From: Dromaius novaehollandiae
Lineage: Eukaryota > Chordata > Aves > Casuariiformes > Dromaiidae
Assembly: GCF_036370855.1 (NCBI RefSeq)
Contig: NC_088102.1
Location: 39,903,835-39,967,834 of the forward strand
Direction of reading: 5' to 3'
Length of the DNA stretch: 64,000 bases
The position numbers were made by a program, and so were the translations under genes. A model generated the notes under the pieces. The model was not told the DNA's origin. It searched no databases and was given only the letters and a program-made list of their open reading frames with translations. Positions 27,804-39,226 of the stretch are shown piece after piece (the stretch's first letter is position 1; each line of letters begins with the position of its first letter).

Positions 27804-28385
27804 ATGGAGTCTCCCTCGGCCGCACGCGGGGAGACAGAGCAGAATTCCAAAGCAGGAACACGCTGGGCAAGGCAGCACGGACACAACATGTGTCTGCCTG
27901 AAGCTAGTCACAAAGAAAACCCTGAGAACAGAGGTATAGTGAAGGCCCTCCCCCTCAGTCTTCTCCAGGTAACCCTTCCCTCGGTTCTGCAGCCTGTGGG
28001 ACCCTCTCCCATAAGTAGGTTACCTCCTCTTTCTTTCAATCTGAGCAGGGAAGAAAGAATTCCAGATGTAAAACCCAAGCCAAAAAAATTGGAAAGAGGA
28101 GGGAGACTGGCCCATAAAGCTCACCTGAACAATTTATTACCCTTGTATCAGCATCTTCCAGGAAGAGAACAGAGGAAGTTTAGTTTGAAAGACCTTGAAC
28201 ATGTATGTACTAAAGCAACAGCTGCCAGAGGAGGAACCATGGCCTCAGCTGAGGGGGCAACAATTATGAATGAGGTCAAAAGCCCTGGGGAACTTCAAAA
28301 GAATGCAGGCTTCACTCACACAGGGCAGATCACATCTGGGTACGAAGAGGATGTAGAAGTCAGGATAGACAGGCACATAACATGA
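27804..28385 (+). other. Unexplained 193-codon ORF
   Basis: The frame is open from about 27741; its first true ATG is at 27804 and gives 193 aa with no recognisable domain. The product is Pro-, Lys- and Glu-rich, polar and probably disordered if made. A few CpGs lie near its start (CTCGGCCGCACGCGG), which is unusual for this stretch, but there is no CpG island. Confidence 0.15.
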
Positions 28386-31300
28386 GCTCCTAGTGTCACA
28401 CTGTGGCCAAAAGGGATTGTTCTTTTGATGTATAAACTGAAATGAAGTGAATTTACCTTTGTATGTGGCAATGGTGTTTATATTGTGGTTCACCAATTCC
28501 TTAGGGCACTCAAGAAAGCAAAAGAAGAGGGGGAGAACTCTACACCACTTCTAAGAGGTCCATAACAGGGATGCAAGGTAAGCCAGCTGCTAGGAGTTGG
28601 CTTAGATTTGCTATGCAGGGGTCTGCACATTTAACAGCAAATTTTTAAGAGTTTGCAGCTAAAAACAGTATTGAAAACACCTGGTATATGGCACTGATGT
28701 GCTTGATAATGAAACTCTGCACACATTTGGGATGTCTGCATTTTACAAAGCAATACTGAAAACCTAAAAAGGGCACAGTAAAAGGAATCCACAAACTACC
28801 CCAAGAGAGAAAGTATCTTACACTGAGAATCTTAAAGGGCTCAGTGGCTTCATTTCTTAGAAAAAATATATGTGAGAGGTAAAGCAATTACAACACACAT
28901 ATGCCCTCACAGGGAGAAACTATCGGTTATTAGAGGCCTCTTTAATCTAGCACACAAAAAAAACCAACAAACCAGTTGTTGAAACCTGAAGGCAAATTAA
29001 AAATAAGGCATCTTTAGAACCCACACCCTTCTTTTTAGTTTGTTTGTTTTAATTAAAAATTGCCAGAGTAGTAGTGCATCGTCATATTTTGATATCAAGT
29101 CTGGCTGGTCTTCCTCAGTGTTATGTCTGAGTCAAATACATATTATTAGCACATACAATTCAGCAAACTAAGTAAAACACAAATGCCTAGAACGTACAGA
29201 AACTCAGACTAGATGGATTTGACTTTAAACTATGGATATGAAAATCCAGGCCTCAGCAGGCCAGTAAGTTCACAATAAGCTTGAGGAGATAGATGAGAAC
29301 TGGAAAGAAACAAAAGGATTTAAAAGTGTCAGCTGCCTTAAGCATTCATGGCAAATGAGTTCTCAAAAAATACATAAATGACACTTTTTGGATACTTTTT
29401 AAATTTGTCTTCAAGGTTTCAACTTCATCACTTTTTTTCAAAGCCCCAAAAATATGATTTTTACTCATTTACTGAGTAACAAAAGCTGAAATTCTCACTG
29501 ATCACTTGAGTTTACAAGCTGTCCCCATTAGACATTTTTTTAATTCACATCATATGTAGAAAACATATATACAGTGTTTAGTGTAAAGATGCAATTCAAG
29601 GCTACAGAAACTGAGCAGAGGAGACTCTGGAAAGCGTGCAAAGTTCAGGTGACACAGTTCAGCTGCTGACAGAAAATAAGCCGGTCCACAGCTCACGGAA
29701 GGAGAGTTTGAGATTGAGGTGTATTTTTCCACAAAGATGATGTCAATAAATTGGACAGGAGGCGGCAGGGATTAGAAGAGAGACTGTTTGGTACCCCTCA
29801 GACACTTGTTTGAGGACGACAGACACAGAAAGGTGCTCCTGAGGGTAGATGGGTTAGACTGGATGGTTTAAATTTTGAGTAGACACTACTTTCCTGACTT
29901 ACGGAAAAGCCACCGAGTAGCAAGATATATCATCTGCCCTAGTATTAAAATTATTCAGTAACTGTGAAAAAGAAATCCAAAGAAATGGTATGCACCAGAA
30001 GGTCCTTTCCTTGCTCAGTATGCCACACCAATTATCTGGGCATAGGATATTACCTCTCCCCCATAATTTAATAAACTGCCTGCACCATAGATGTCAATCA
30101 CACCTGAACAGTATCAAAATCCCCAAGCTGAAAGGAATAAAAAAGACCTCAACTTTCTCTGCTTACTTCAACAGGAAAAGAGTGAAAATAACCACTCCCT
30201 TCTATAATGCCTCATCCTTCTCAGACTTTTCTACACAATCCCTCTCTTGCAGATGAAAGACTATATGTAGCCGAGGGCTAACGAGCAAAAGTTTGTCACA
30301 TAAAAACCTTCTTTCTTTACTGTCTACATCCTTATTCTGATTTCTTATTCACATTTGTGAGTGCTCTGCATGGACACCAAAGCCAAACACTTACAGCAGG
30401 TCTTAGACAAGCAAGCTGGTTCATGCTGCATCTGCTAAAAGCTATCTGAACAGCTGCCCCTATGCTATCAGATTTAATTCTTTTGCCAAACAAGGCAAGT
30501 CACTAAACGCATGGGCCCAGACCACCCAACACCAATACATGCTTCCCCAAGCCTCAGGTCAAGTCTCTTCCCAAAATCCCCTAAGAATATAGGGCAAAGT
30601 TCCTCCTGTTCTCTCTCTCTCCCCCTTACAGTGCAGCAGTTTATTGCCAAAGCAAGACTTCATGTGGTCTAAATGCTCTGAAACTCTTTGTGGTGTCATA
30701 GGAATGTCGTGCATAGCATCATACCACTTCTACCTCCTCCAGACGCCAGAAATACAGCTCTGAGCAGACATGCAACTATTCTGAATGCATCAGAAAAATC
30801 CTGCTAAAATAATGAGGAATAGAGACAAGTAAAGCATCAAGAGACCAGTTAGATTTCTTTGTTTGAATACATATACATTGCATATGTGATTTTTTTTTGG
30901 CATTATACAGACTAGACCATACATTTTGCTTTTCTTTTACAAAAACAAACAAAAGCATTATTTCTTGGAGACAAGAGAAATAGGTCTTACTCCACAGAGC
31001 TCAGGTCAGCTGAGGCATTTAAAACCATACAAATCACAGTGAGGAAATAAAGTCCTGCAGGTAATTTCAGCAACACTCTTTACAGAGTAAGGGTTTCTTC
31101 CTTCTGTTTTATTTACGAAGCCTTACCATGGCTAACACTTGCCAGCCTATCTCCTCAACACTACATCAGTCTTAGGAAATAACCAATAGCCAAGATGAAC
31201 TCAGACTGCTCTGGGCTCCCCCACTTCCATCATCCTAAGATTTTTGTGATGGCAGAAAGCAAGTTAGCTGCTACAAAAAAAAATCAGATAAAGTATTTCC

Positions 31301-31775
31301 CATGCAAAAAATAACCCCCAAAACAAAGCGAAGGCCTTTAACCTGGAAGATTCAGACTTCAAGTAGCTTGATGGATGGAGGTGCTATTGCTTCACTGACA
31401 CTTTGAAGACCCTTCTGCAGCCTCAGCATGACCAAATCTCTTGCTGTTGCTTACCCTTGTGATTCAGTAGTCTGCCTGTCTCTCTCTCTCCCGAATACTA
31501 GCACTTTGTGGAAAGCTTCCTCTTGCAACTCTGACTCAAGAATGAGCAGCCCTTCTGATAATCATAATTTCTTTCCAGCAGCAGGCTATCTTCTGTCTTT
31601 CCAGAAACAGCAGAATATCTCACCGAGACTGCATGTTAGCTTTAAATCAGCAGCTACACTGATAATTTTACCTGTGAAATCACAGATCAAAGTTTATACA
31701 TTTCCTAAGGCATTCATTTAGCAACAACCAAAAAAATTTAAATGGAAAAATAAGATACCCTCCACATTGCTTCTC
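28386..31775. other. Non-coding DNA downstream of SYNJ2BP
   Basis: AT-rich sequence, ORFs at most about 90 codons, no recognised exon. It may include part of a long SYNJ2BP 3' UTR if the poly(A) signal at 31776 is not used. Confidence 0.5.
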
Positions 31776-31781
31776 TTTATT
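31776..31781 (-). terminator. Candidate poly(A) signal for SYNJ2BP
   Basis: An AATAAA hexamer on the minus strand about 440 nt after the SYNJ2BP stop codon. The transcript may well end further downstream (human SYNJ2BP has a long 3' UTR), so this is only the first usable signal seen. Confidence 0.3.
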
Positions 31782-32222
31782 CATTGCTCAGAGACAGGGA
31801 TGATTGGTTGCAAGAAAAATTCAGTGGGAACAGGCAAAGTCTCTAGTAAAAAATTTTGCTTTAAAACCACCCTAGCCCACCCTCCCTCTTTAATAGGAGT
31901 CACATCTCAAAACATGGAACATATGAGCATGTTTGAAAGTTCACAGTGCAGAAAAGAGGGACATAGCCAAAAACTCCCTCAGACTAGTCAAAAATACAGC
32001 TATGCCACTCTACATGTGAACACAGTCATCTCTCTTCCCCTTTGCCTTTCTGCTTCCATCCACCCCACAAGGAAATCGATATATAAAGAACATTAGCAGC
32101 AGCTTAACGATAGGCAATGATGCTTTTGGACATCAGTCTGTGATAAGATCGTTGATTCTCTCTTTCTTTAAATTACATCCTAGCTGTGTAAAATATGCAG
32201 TAACATCCAAAGCACGAACTCT

Positions 32223-32363
32223 TCACATCCGCTGTCGATACCTCAGCACGATCCAGACTGCTGCCACGGCAAGCGCCAGGCCTGGCACAAGAATGGCTGC
32301 TAGAGGAAGCCCACCTGATTCTCCATCACCTCGATGACTCACCGGGCCATTTTGTGGCTGCAA
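32223..32363 (-). CDS. SYNJ2BP: SYNJ2BP coding exon 4 (linker, tail anchor, stop)
   Basis: 141 nt including TGA, acceptor CTCACAG. It encodes residues 101-146: a linker [16 protein letters not shown], then a hydrophobic stretch rich in Ala, Leu and Val (about 120-140), then RYRQRM. The hydrophobic segment followed by a short basic tail is the signal for mitochondrial outer-membrane insertion. Confidence 0.96.
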   Translation of the reverse strand: MQPQNGPVSHRGDGESGGLPLAAILVPGLALAVAAVWIVLRYRQRM

Positions 32364-35300
32364 CTGTGAGGGAAAGAAAAGCATTTGTGTGAGAGAGCCA
32401 ACTGCAGAACCCCCAGTTCCACGTCAGGACCAGGTGGTACTGTAAGGACACGTGAGATGGTTCCCCCGATGGCTTTACTGAGCTGAGCTTTACTACGGGG
32501 TACCCATTCACTACAAGTCAACCTCACCTGCATGTTTCTCTGCCACTTTATGTCGCCAGGTAGAGTTCAACAGTTGGAGCAGGTTAGGTCTCATGTAGCA
32601 AAAGCAATGATATACACATACCCAGTCATCCCTCGGTGCACTTCCCACTATACTGTTTTCTGGTGTCTTCCCCAGGAAGAGGACATCACTAATCCTCTCC
32701 GTTTTTCTTACTTGCTCTGTGCACTGGTCCAGAAGATTCACTTCTTAATCAAGGGAGTAGAAAAGGGGCCCCATCCCACCTCCCCACACCAGCATGCTTC
32801 AGGCTGATCAGTATTTCCTTCATCAACTTCAATGCTGGCCAGAGACATCCAAAAAATAACAATGGATTAAGGATTCCTCTCTTTCTATATTCAAAATGTC
32901 CAAAATGGTGCCAGTAGATTTAAACTGCAGCAGCACACATTTCCTTTATGCAGGGCTGCAAATGCTTCTCAACACACATATGAGGTGATGACCTCTGAAA
33001 CAACAAGTGAATTTTGTCTCCAGTAAGATTTTGGCCTCTCAGACAAAACTGGAGAACTTGAAACTTTGCCTTCACAGAGAAACCTTTGCCTCTGAGAAAG
33101 GAGAACTGTGAGAAAACACCATATTCTTAGCAGGAAAAGAAAGACCTAGGGACTCCTCCAAACTCACCTCTTCACTGATACTGTTACAAATGAGTAATGC
33201 AAGAGATGGATAGAGCTGATGGTCAACTAGAAGGAGCCATAGATCAAACAAAATCTTTATATGCATAATTTACACTGAGCACCTTCACTGAGTATTTTTC
33301 TGCCTCATAAAGTACACATGTATCGACCAAATGAACCAGTCTAAACTAAGCTAGGAACAACCCTGAGAAACAGGTAAAACATACCCTGCGCTGAATTTTC
33401 AGAGACACATCATAGCCTGCATTCCTGAACAGTTCCACAGCATCCTTGTGCCGTAAATCTTTCAAGTCTCTGCCATTGACCTAGCAAAAAAAGAAAAAGG
33501 AGAACCAGTTGCTAAAAGGAAAAAAGCAAATTTCTCATGATGCAAGCTAACATAGAAAGAAAAGGAGACAAAATTCTTCCTCTTACAAAGTTCTGCATTC
33601 AGAGCATGATACTATAATCAGCAAGATCCAGATTCATCCACTCGTATTATAGATGTATTCATGCTGAAAAATAACATGAGAACCTTCGAGCGAAGAAACA
33701 GAGGTGCTGAGAACACTACCTAGGAGCAAAACCAGGACATAAGAAGCTGCTATTGACACAACTGTTGTCTTATGTTGTTGCTTTACTGGAAAAGAATCCA
33801 TACAATAATTGTGACAGCTAAAGGAAAATAAAAGAGTAGCTACAGCAAAATTATTGTTAGAGTGAATTAATACCTTTTCCACATTTCACCCTCTACTGGT
33901 CTACCTCTGAAACCTTCTTTCTCTTTGAGAGAGTGTTGTAAACAAACATTTAAAAGGACATTGACGTAGAAAAAGACTTATATGCACGCTTGCCATCTAC
34001 TTAGATGTGTTAGGATTTTCTTTCATTTTAAATAATACCTCATGGCAGAGGGTCTATATCTACCTGATTCCATTCGCTAACTCTTGATACTCCTCCTAAT
34101 TTTTCTGTTTCCTCACTATTATCCCTAATTGTATTCCCTGAGGTCACAGTCTGTTCCTCCCTTCTCTTGATATTTAAAACTGCCCAAACACATTGCACAT
34201 GAATATTAAATTGTTGAGAAAAGATACAAAAATTTTCTGCAGTTTAATTTAGTATCATTCTCTGGATCAATAACAGGCTCTAACTAGCACAAGTCATTGT
34301 GTCAATAAAGTCAATTTATTTATAGAGGCTAAAAAGTTTACATACGGAACACAATAACCAAGTCTAAAACAAAATTAAAGAGTATTAAATGATTGTGTAT
34401 CAGGTTAGGAGAGGCTACTTCTTCACCACCATCACTTTTTAAAGCATATTGTCTTGTATGCTTGCTAACAGGCAGCAGAAAAGAAACAGAGGGACTGTAT
34501 CTCAGTCACCTTAAAACATTCCTCTACAAGGAAAACCAGCCTATATTACTCCTGAGGAGTTGCAATGAAGTAATTTATGGCCTGAAAGTTCAGGTCCTCC
34601 TGAACCAAAAGATCAATAATCACTGACTATCATGCAAATAAACAGAAACTTAGAGGTAGAAGACCAATTCATTTATTTACATGTTTGTAAACAACAATCC
34701 AGTGAGAGCAAGAAAAGGTCTGATGAATCCTAAAGCCTTCAGGAGGCAAGTCACAGACGAAATGCAAGTGCAGCACCAAGCATCGCTTCTGAGAACAAAT
34801 CGAGGAGGCAAATGAGAGGAAGCCCTTGCATAGAGGCACTTCCACCTCATTTCCCTGGTACTCAAAGCTCTCCCCATAACCCGAAGACAGGTTCTCCATG
34901 GAGTTTCATGAGGATCACCTAATTGCATTCATCACATCCTTCATCTCTGCACTCTGATGGCAAACCTGCATCTCTCATCATGTCACTGATCACAGCACTT
35001 CAAGAGTACAACAAGGTGACAGAAGAAAGGGCTTACCGCTAAAATCTTATCTCCTTCTTGTAATCGGCCATCAAGGTAAGCTGCCCCATCCTTTTTGATC
35101 CGGCTGACATAGATGCTGCTGTCATTGGAAATGTACTGCTGATCTGTCCCACCAACAATGTTGAAGCCCAGCCCTAAGGTAAGCCAAAGACACAGCTGAT
35201 GAGAAATAACTCAAAGCTTAAGACATTCTTGCTGTTATGGGGGACTGCACCCCCCACTCCCATTGTCCTGTCTTCTCCTCCACACCGAGACTCGCAGCAC

Positions 35301-38300
35301 ACAAATCTGCACCATCCTTTCCAGTCATCACTGTCCGGAGAAGTTTGTCTCAAACTGCTCTTCAAAGCAGAAGAGAGACCCGGACACCTTACGGGCCAGA
35401 AGGTCATTCCCAAAGGTATCCGTGAGCTGTTGTCCAGCGGGTGTTGGGGAATACTGAGGGGCATGCTAACATTTCTGAAAAAGCTGATTCAGCCTTCAGC
35501 AGGAATAAGCCTCTCTAGCACAGCATGAAAGGAAAAGAAAGTGTTTTGCATTTCACATGAGACTACTGTAAATCATCACCTTTCAGCCACCAGAAATCAT
35601 GTCTCACAAGACCTTCATGAGCTGGGACAGAATTAGGAAAGGCAGGGGGCATCAGACCCCTTCTACAGATGAGCAAACAGGCAGGAGGAGCTGTGCTACC
35701 AGCTGGAGGGCACCTACAGCTCCAAGCGCTCCTTTTCCACATCTAAGGAGCTGCAGCTGCCATTCTTCACCTCTGAGAATAAGACTAGCTCAGGCATGGC
35801 TACCTCCAATTTTATTTAATTACTTTGCTCTGTTCCAGGAATCCGAAACATGTCAGGAAATAAACACAAAGTTCTTGGATTTGAAACAAAACAAGAAGAA
35901 ATACACATACATTAAACAGAACTATTGTCTACTTCATGTTTCTGATATGCTTCGCATTGATCTTTTAAGTAAGCCTTGACTACAGATCTCTAGGTAGAAC
36001 CAGTTGCTGGATTAAAGTGCAGTTAAAGATTAAGACTTCTTGCTTCCTCAAAATCCAGAAGAACAAATTAACTCAAAAGTCTGCAAGCCCCCCCACACTC
36101 CTTGGCAGCTTCAGACAAACGAGGAGAAAAAAGATGTAAGGGGTGACAGACTTAAGAAACACTGACGTTTCAGCTGGACTAAATGTGTTCCAAAGAGGGA
36201 AACCTGTACAGGTTAATACATGCTTCAATGAGAATTAAAAAAAAAAAAAAAAAAAAAATTGCCATGAGGCCAATAACCTGGGGAGAGAGGGATCAATACT
36301 ACAGAATATGAGGTTTAATCAACACCTGTCTCTTTATTAAAGAACTAAAAAGAAGGAATCCCAGTTTCAGGGTAGACTGATTCTCTCTCAATTCATATAT
36401 CTAACAACAATATGCATAAATATATATTTTGCAAGTTTTCACTAGTGAGAAGAAAAAGAAATTAAAAGTTACTGTTTCCATCAGCAGAGGCAACACGATG
36501 CAGGAACAGATCTTTGACAAAAAGAGGCAACAGTTCATACTAGGTCAAGTTAAGTATTCACAGCATTTGCTGCAGGGGTTTTTCCACTGTGTCTTTCCCC
36601 CAGCACTTAAACAAATTTCCAGTCTGGCTAAAAATATCCTCCCTGCCATTCCCTCAACTCTTCTGCTATTCTCTTCCTTACAGCTCACTCAACCGTAGCA
36701 AAAGACATGGCAGAACTACCAATAAACATAGTAAGGGGGACAAGAACACACCTGGCATTAAATTCCTTGTCTAAAAGTGACCAGAAGTGGAGTGACAGTC
36801 TCTAAAAGTGGGCTTCGGGCTAGCCTTCAGACTCTCCCCTGACAAAACAGACCTGAACCAACTCCTTTATAAAGACAGTTACAGGATCATGATTTGCAGG
36901 GTTAGAAAAAGAGATATAGAATAATACAAACCTGAAATTGAAACTACAGTCACTTAGTTTTCCATAAAACAGGGTTTTTCAGCCTAATTTATGGAAGGAA
37001 ATTTTTAAGAGAGACATACACAAAACTATTTTGTGATTGTAAATATATTCTCCCACTCAGCAAACTTTTGCCAGGGATGTTTAGGATCAGACCTTATTTT
37101 AGATGGTCACAAACATGGTCACAATACAGATTAGAGAATTACGGGATTGCACCGTGCTTTCCAGATAGCGGAGTCCTGTTCCTTCAACAGAAATTAATAA
37201 TAACTCATGCGATAAATGCTTCAAGATCATAAGGAGCCACAGGGACCTTCAACTCAACTGACTATGACATACTAGAGATTTAATGCTAGAAAATACACAG
37301 CCCATCTTAATGACAGGACAAGTGCTGCTCAGAGTAATCAGATTTAACTTCCAGTGGCCACACTAAAGACCTCCCAATTCCGCCCTTCGACATCTCCATC
37401 CCCCCTCAAAACTCCAGGCCAAAGCATTCCCGAACGTAGGGAAATGCTTCCAGTCAGAACGGGCCTCACGTAGCAAATAACTTCTACCGACAAACATGTT
37501 TTTACTAGCTTAGGCTCATGACTGCACTGACGTGGTCGCACAGCTCTCAGACTGGTCACTTCCAGTCTGGAGAGCAGGCGAGGTGACTGCCTGCGACACT
37601 GACGGATCAGGGTCACCCTTCGAATTTCAGCAGCTGCCATCAGGGCCAGGACCGACCCAGAGCAACGCTGCTAAAAGACTGGAAGTGGCACAGAAATGGA
37701 GAGTCAGCTTAACTCACCTGAGCCAGACCGGCAGATTCAGATTATCAGGGACCTGTGGCATTTAAGCTAACCAAATGCAAGTATGAAACCCACCAAAAGT
37801 TCATCAAGGCAGAAGAGGAGGATGGGACAAAACTGCACCACTATTTGCACGCCCTCCCTGGGAACAACTAGATGCTCACAGCTGCCAGTCCACCACCATT
37901 CACGGGAACTACATTCACCACGAAGAAAGAAAAATGGTATTCACTACAAAGACGTGTGCGCTGCAAAAAAGGTACCTGGAGCCAGAGCTGGCCAGGAAGC
38001 ACACACGGCATTTCTGCAGACAGGCGGGTTGGCAGCTTTCCATCCGTGCTTATTTTAACTAAAGAGAAGGCCTCACACGCCGAAGTACAATTCTAGCTTC
38101 CAAACTTGCAGTGCGTCAGATCCAGGATTTTGGTTCACACCTGGGCATTTGATGATAACTTGCTACACTTCTGAAAGCGCAATTTTAGTCACATAATTTA
38201 TTCTGTAAAAATACCAAAACAAACAGAGCTCTGAAGGCCTGGCTGCTTCCACGAGAGCAGACGCTGCTGCAACGGGAAGAAAGGGAACCAAAAAATGCCC

Positions 38301-38933
38301 CACAGGCTTTCCCTTTCCATCAACACCACTCCTGTTTAACCTGCAGGAGCCCCCTTTAATGATACAGCCAACAACTAACACGAAACAGAGTATATGCATG
38401 GTCACCTTGACGACAATTTTTAGAGATCTGCCCCAATTCTGGGTGTGCAACACGTCACTCGTGAAGCGCTGGGCACCTGTCACACCCCTTGAAAGCGACG
38501 GGAGTCTCCGAGGCGGCCGCGGGAGCTACAGGCACCTGTCAAAACCAGACCCGGGCCGCTCCCAGCCGAGAAACCAAAAAGGGCCGGTGCTTCGGGCCGC
38601 TGCCACCGCGGAGGACAGTCCGGCACAGCCACCCCTTGCTCCCGCAGACCGCAGCCCTTCCCCCCGCGGCGCTCACGGCGGCACCGCCAGCCCGCGCTGC
38701 GGCCTCCACCCGCGACGGGGAACCGCGACGGGGAACCGCGCCGGAGACCGGCCGCAGCGCGGCCCCCCCGCGGCGCCGGGGCCGGGGCCCCGCAGCGCTC
38801 CGCCTCCCCCCACGCCGGTGTCGCCGGTTCTCCCCATCGCGGCTGCTGGGAAGCGCCGCCCGGTACCTGAGGGCCCCCGCGTGAGGCTGATCTCCTCCTC
38901 CGCCAGGCCGCCGCCCGCCACGCTGCCGTTCAT
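32223..38933 (-). CDS. SYNJ2BP: SYNJ2BP (synaptojanin-2-binding protein / OMP25), 4 coding exons
   Basis: Coding exons, in transcript order: 38867-38933, 35037-35173, 33385-33480 and 32223-32363. Joined they give 441 nt, that is 146 aa plus TGA (human is 145 aa). Exon 1 encodes an acidic N-terminus (MNGSV... [12 protein letters not shown]). The PDZ domain covers about residues 14-100. Its GLGF carboxylate-binding loop is at 23-26, with Gly23 split by intron 1, and is followed by [10 protein letters not shown]. Exon 4 encodes a short linker, one hydrophobic segment (about 120-140) and the tail RYRQRM. That is the tail-anchored layout of this family, which sits in the mitochondrial outer membrane and recruits partners such as synaptojanin-2 isoforms through the PDZ groove. 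All introns have GT-AG ends. The ATG was chosen because it is the first in frame and aligns with the human start. The neighbouring ADAM and MED6 genes match human 14q24 order. Confidence 0.97.
33385..33480 (-). CDS. SYNJ2BP: SYNJ2BP coding exon 3 (PDZ C-terminal half)
   Basis: 96 nt, 32 whole codons (residues 69-100), acceptor GCTAG and donor AGG|GTATGT. It encodes [26 protein letters not shown] and KIQRR, which is the alpha-B helix and final strand of the PDZ fold. It continues in phase from exon 2 and into exon 4. Confidence 0.97.
35037..35173 (-). CDS. SYNJ2BP: SYNJ2BP coding exon 2 (PDZ core)
   Basis: 137 nt between a TTAG acceptor and a GCG|GTAAGC donor. It encodes the second and third bases of Gly23 and residues 24-68, including [30 protein letters not shown] and [13 protein letters not shown]. 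This is the most conserved part of the SYNJ2BP PDZ domain. Confidence 0.97.
35174..38866 (-). other. SYNJ2BP: SYNJ2BP intron 1
   Basis: 3.7 kb with no nested gene recognised. It contains an A22 run at 36237-36258. The promoter-proximal 350 bp are GC-rich and belong to the CpG island. Confidence 0.8.
36237..36258. repeat. A22 homopolymer in SYNJ2BP intron 1
   Basis: 22 consecutive A. I saw no retroposed sequence or target-site duplication around it. Confidence 0.9.
38867..38933 (-). CDS. SYNJ2BP: SYNJ2BP coding exon 1
   Basis: Encodes residues 1-22 plus the first base of Gly23. The ATG is at 38933-38931 with G at -3. The donor is CAG|GTACCG: good on the exon side but weak at +4 to +6. A run of six GGC triplets directly precedes the ATG. 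The reading frame stays open upstream for 77 codons, back to a TAG just beyond 39164, but contains no other ATG. Confidence 0.95.
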
Positions 38934-38951
38934 GCCGCCGCCGCCGCCGCC
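38934..38951 (-). repeat. GGC triplet repeat in the SYNJ2BP 5' UTR
   Basis: About six GGC units on the transcribed strand directly before the ATG, followed further upstream by a G-run (38951-38957). It would be in the 5' UTR of the mRNA and is expected to form strong secondary structure. Confidence 0.8.
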
Positions 38952-38964
38952 CCCCCCGCCGGAG

Positions 38965-38988
38965 GTGAGCGTGAGCGTGAGCGTGAGC
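38965..38988. repeat. Hexamer tandem repeat (GTGAGC x4)
   Basis: Four perfect head-to-tail GTGAGC units on the plus strand (GCTCAC on the SYNJ2BP sense strand), between the GGC repeat and the GGGGCC repeat upstream of SYNJ2BP. Confidence 0.9.
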
Positions 38989-39018
38989 CCGGCCCCGGCC
39001 CCGGCCCCGGCCCCGGCC
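38988..39018 (-). repeat. GGGGCC hexanucleotide repeat upstream of SYNJ2BP
   Basis: About five units of CCCCGG on the plus strand, that is GGGGCC on the SYNJ2BP sense strand, 55-85 bp upstream of the start codon. This is the same unit as the repeat in human C9orf72, but short here. Confidence 0.9.
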
Positions 39019-39033
39019 GCTTCCCCCGCCGCG

Positions 39034-39053
39034 GCGCGCTGGGAGTTGTAGTC
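39034..39053 (-). promoter_or_regulatory. ZNF143 (Staf, SBS2-type) motif
   Basis: On the minus strand the motif reads GACTACAACTCCCAGCGCGC, close to the ACTACA-nn-TCCCAG-nnnGC element that ZNF143 binds at housekeeping promoters. It lies about 100 bp upstream of the SYNJ2BP start codon, where promoter elements are expected. Binding is inferred from the motif alone. Confidence 0.65.
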
Positions 39054-39183
39054 CGCGCCGCCCCCGGCCGCTGCTGCCTCCCGGCGGCTCCTGCCTCGCG
39101 GCCCCGCTGGGCACCGCGGTAGCTGCCGGGGAGCTCTCGGACCGAGCAAGGACCGGGGAAACAACTACAAAATTATATGTTTC

Positions 39184-39226
39184 TTTTTATATATATATAT
39201 ATTTTTTAATATAAAATATATATATA
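39184..39226. repeat. AT-rich dinucleotide tract
   Basis: Alternating T and A with short T- and A-runs, immediately outside the SYNJ2BP CpG island. It marks a sharp change in base composition. Confidence 0.9.

Larger units (their letters stand above)
38500..39160 (-). promoter_or_regulatory. CpG island and promoter of SYNJ2BP
   Basis: Very GC- and CpG-rich DNA surrounds the first coding exon and ends abruptly at about 39160, where it meets an AT-dinucleotide tract. It contains a ZNF143-type motif and several GC-box-like runs but no TATA box close to the start. Long ORFs on both strands here come from base composition and are not genes. Confidence 0.8.

Noticed and set aside
38359-39114. Long ORFs of 130-230 codons on both strands around SYNJ2BP exon 1
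   Set aside because: They come from low stop-codon frequency in the CpG island. Only the stretch 38867-38933 on the minus strand is homologous to a protein.
38934-39164. In-frame N-terminal extension of SYNJ2BP
   Set aside because: The frame is open but begins at TTG, contains no ATG and is low-complexity. The human start corresponds to the ATG at 38933.
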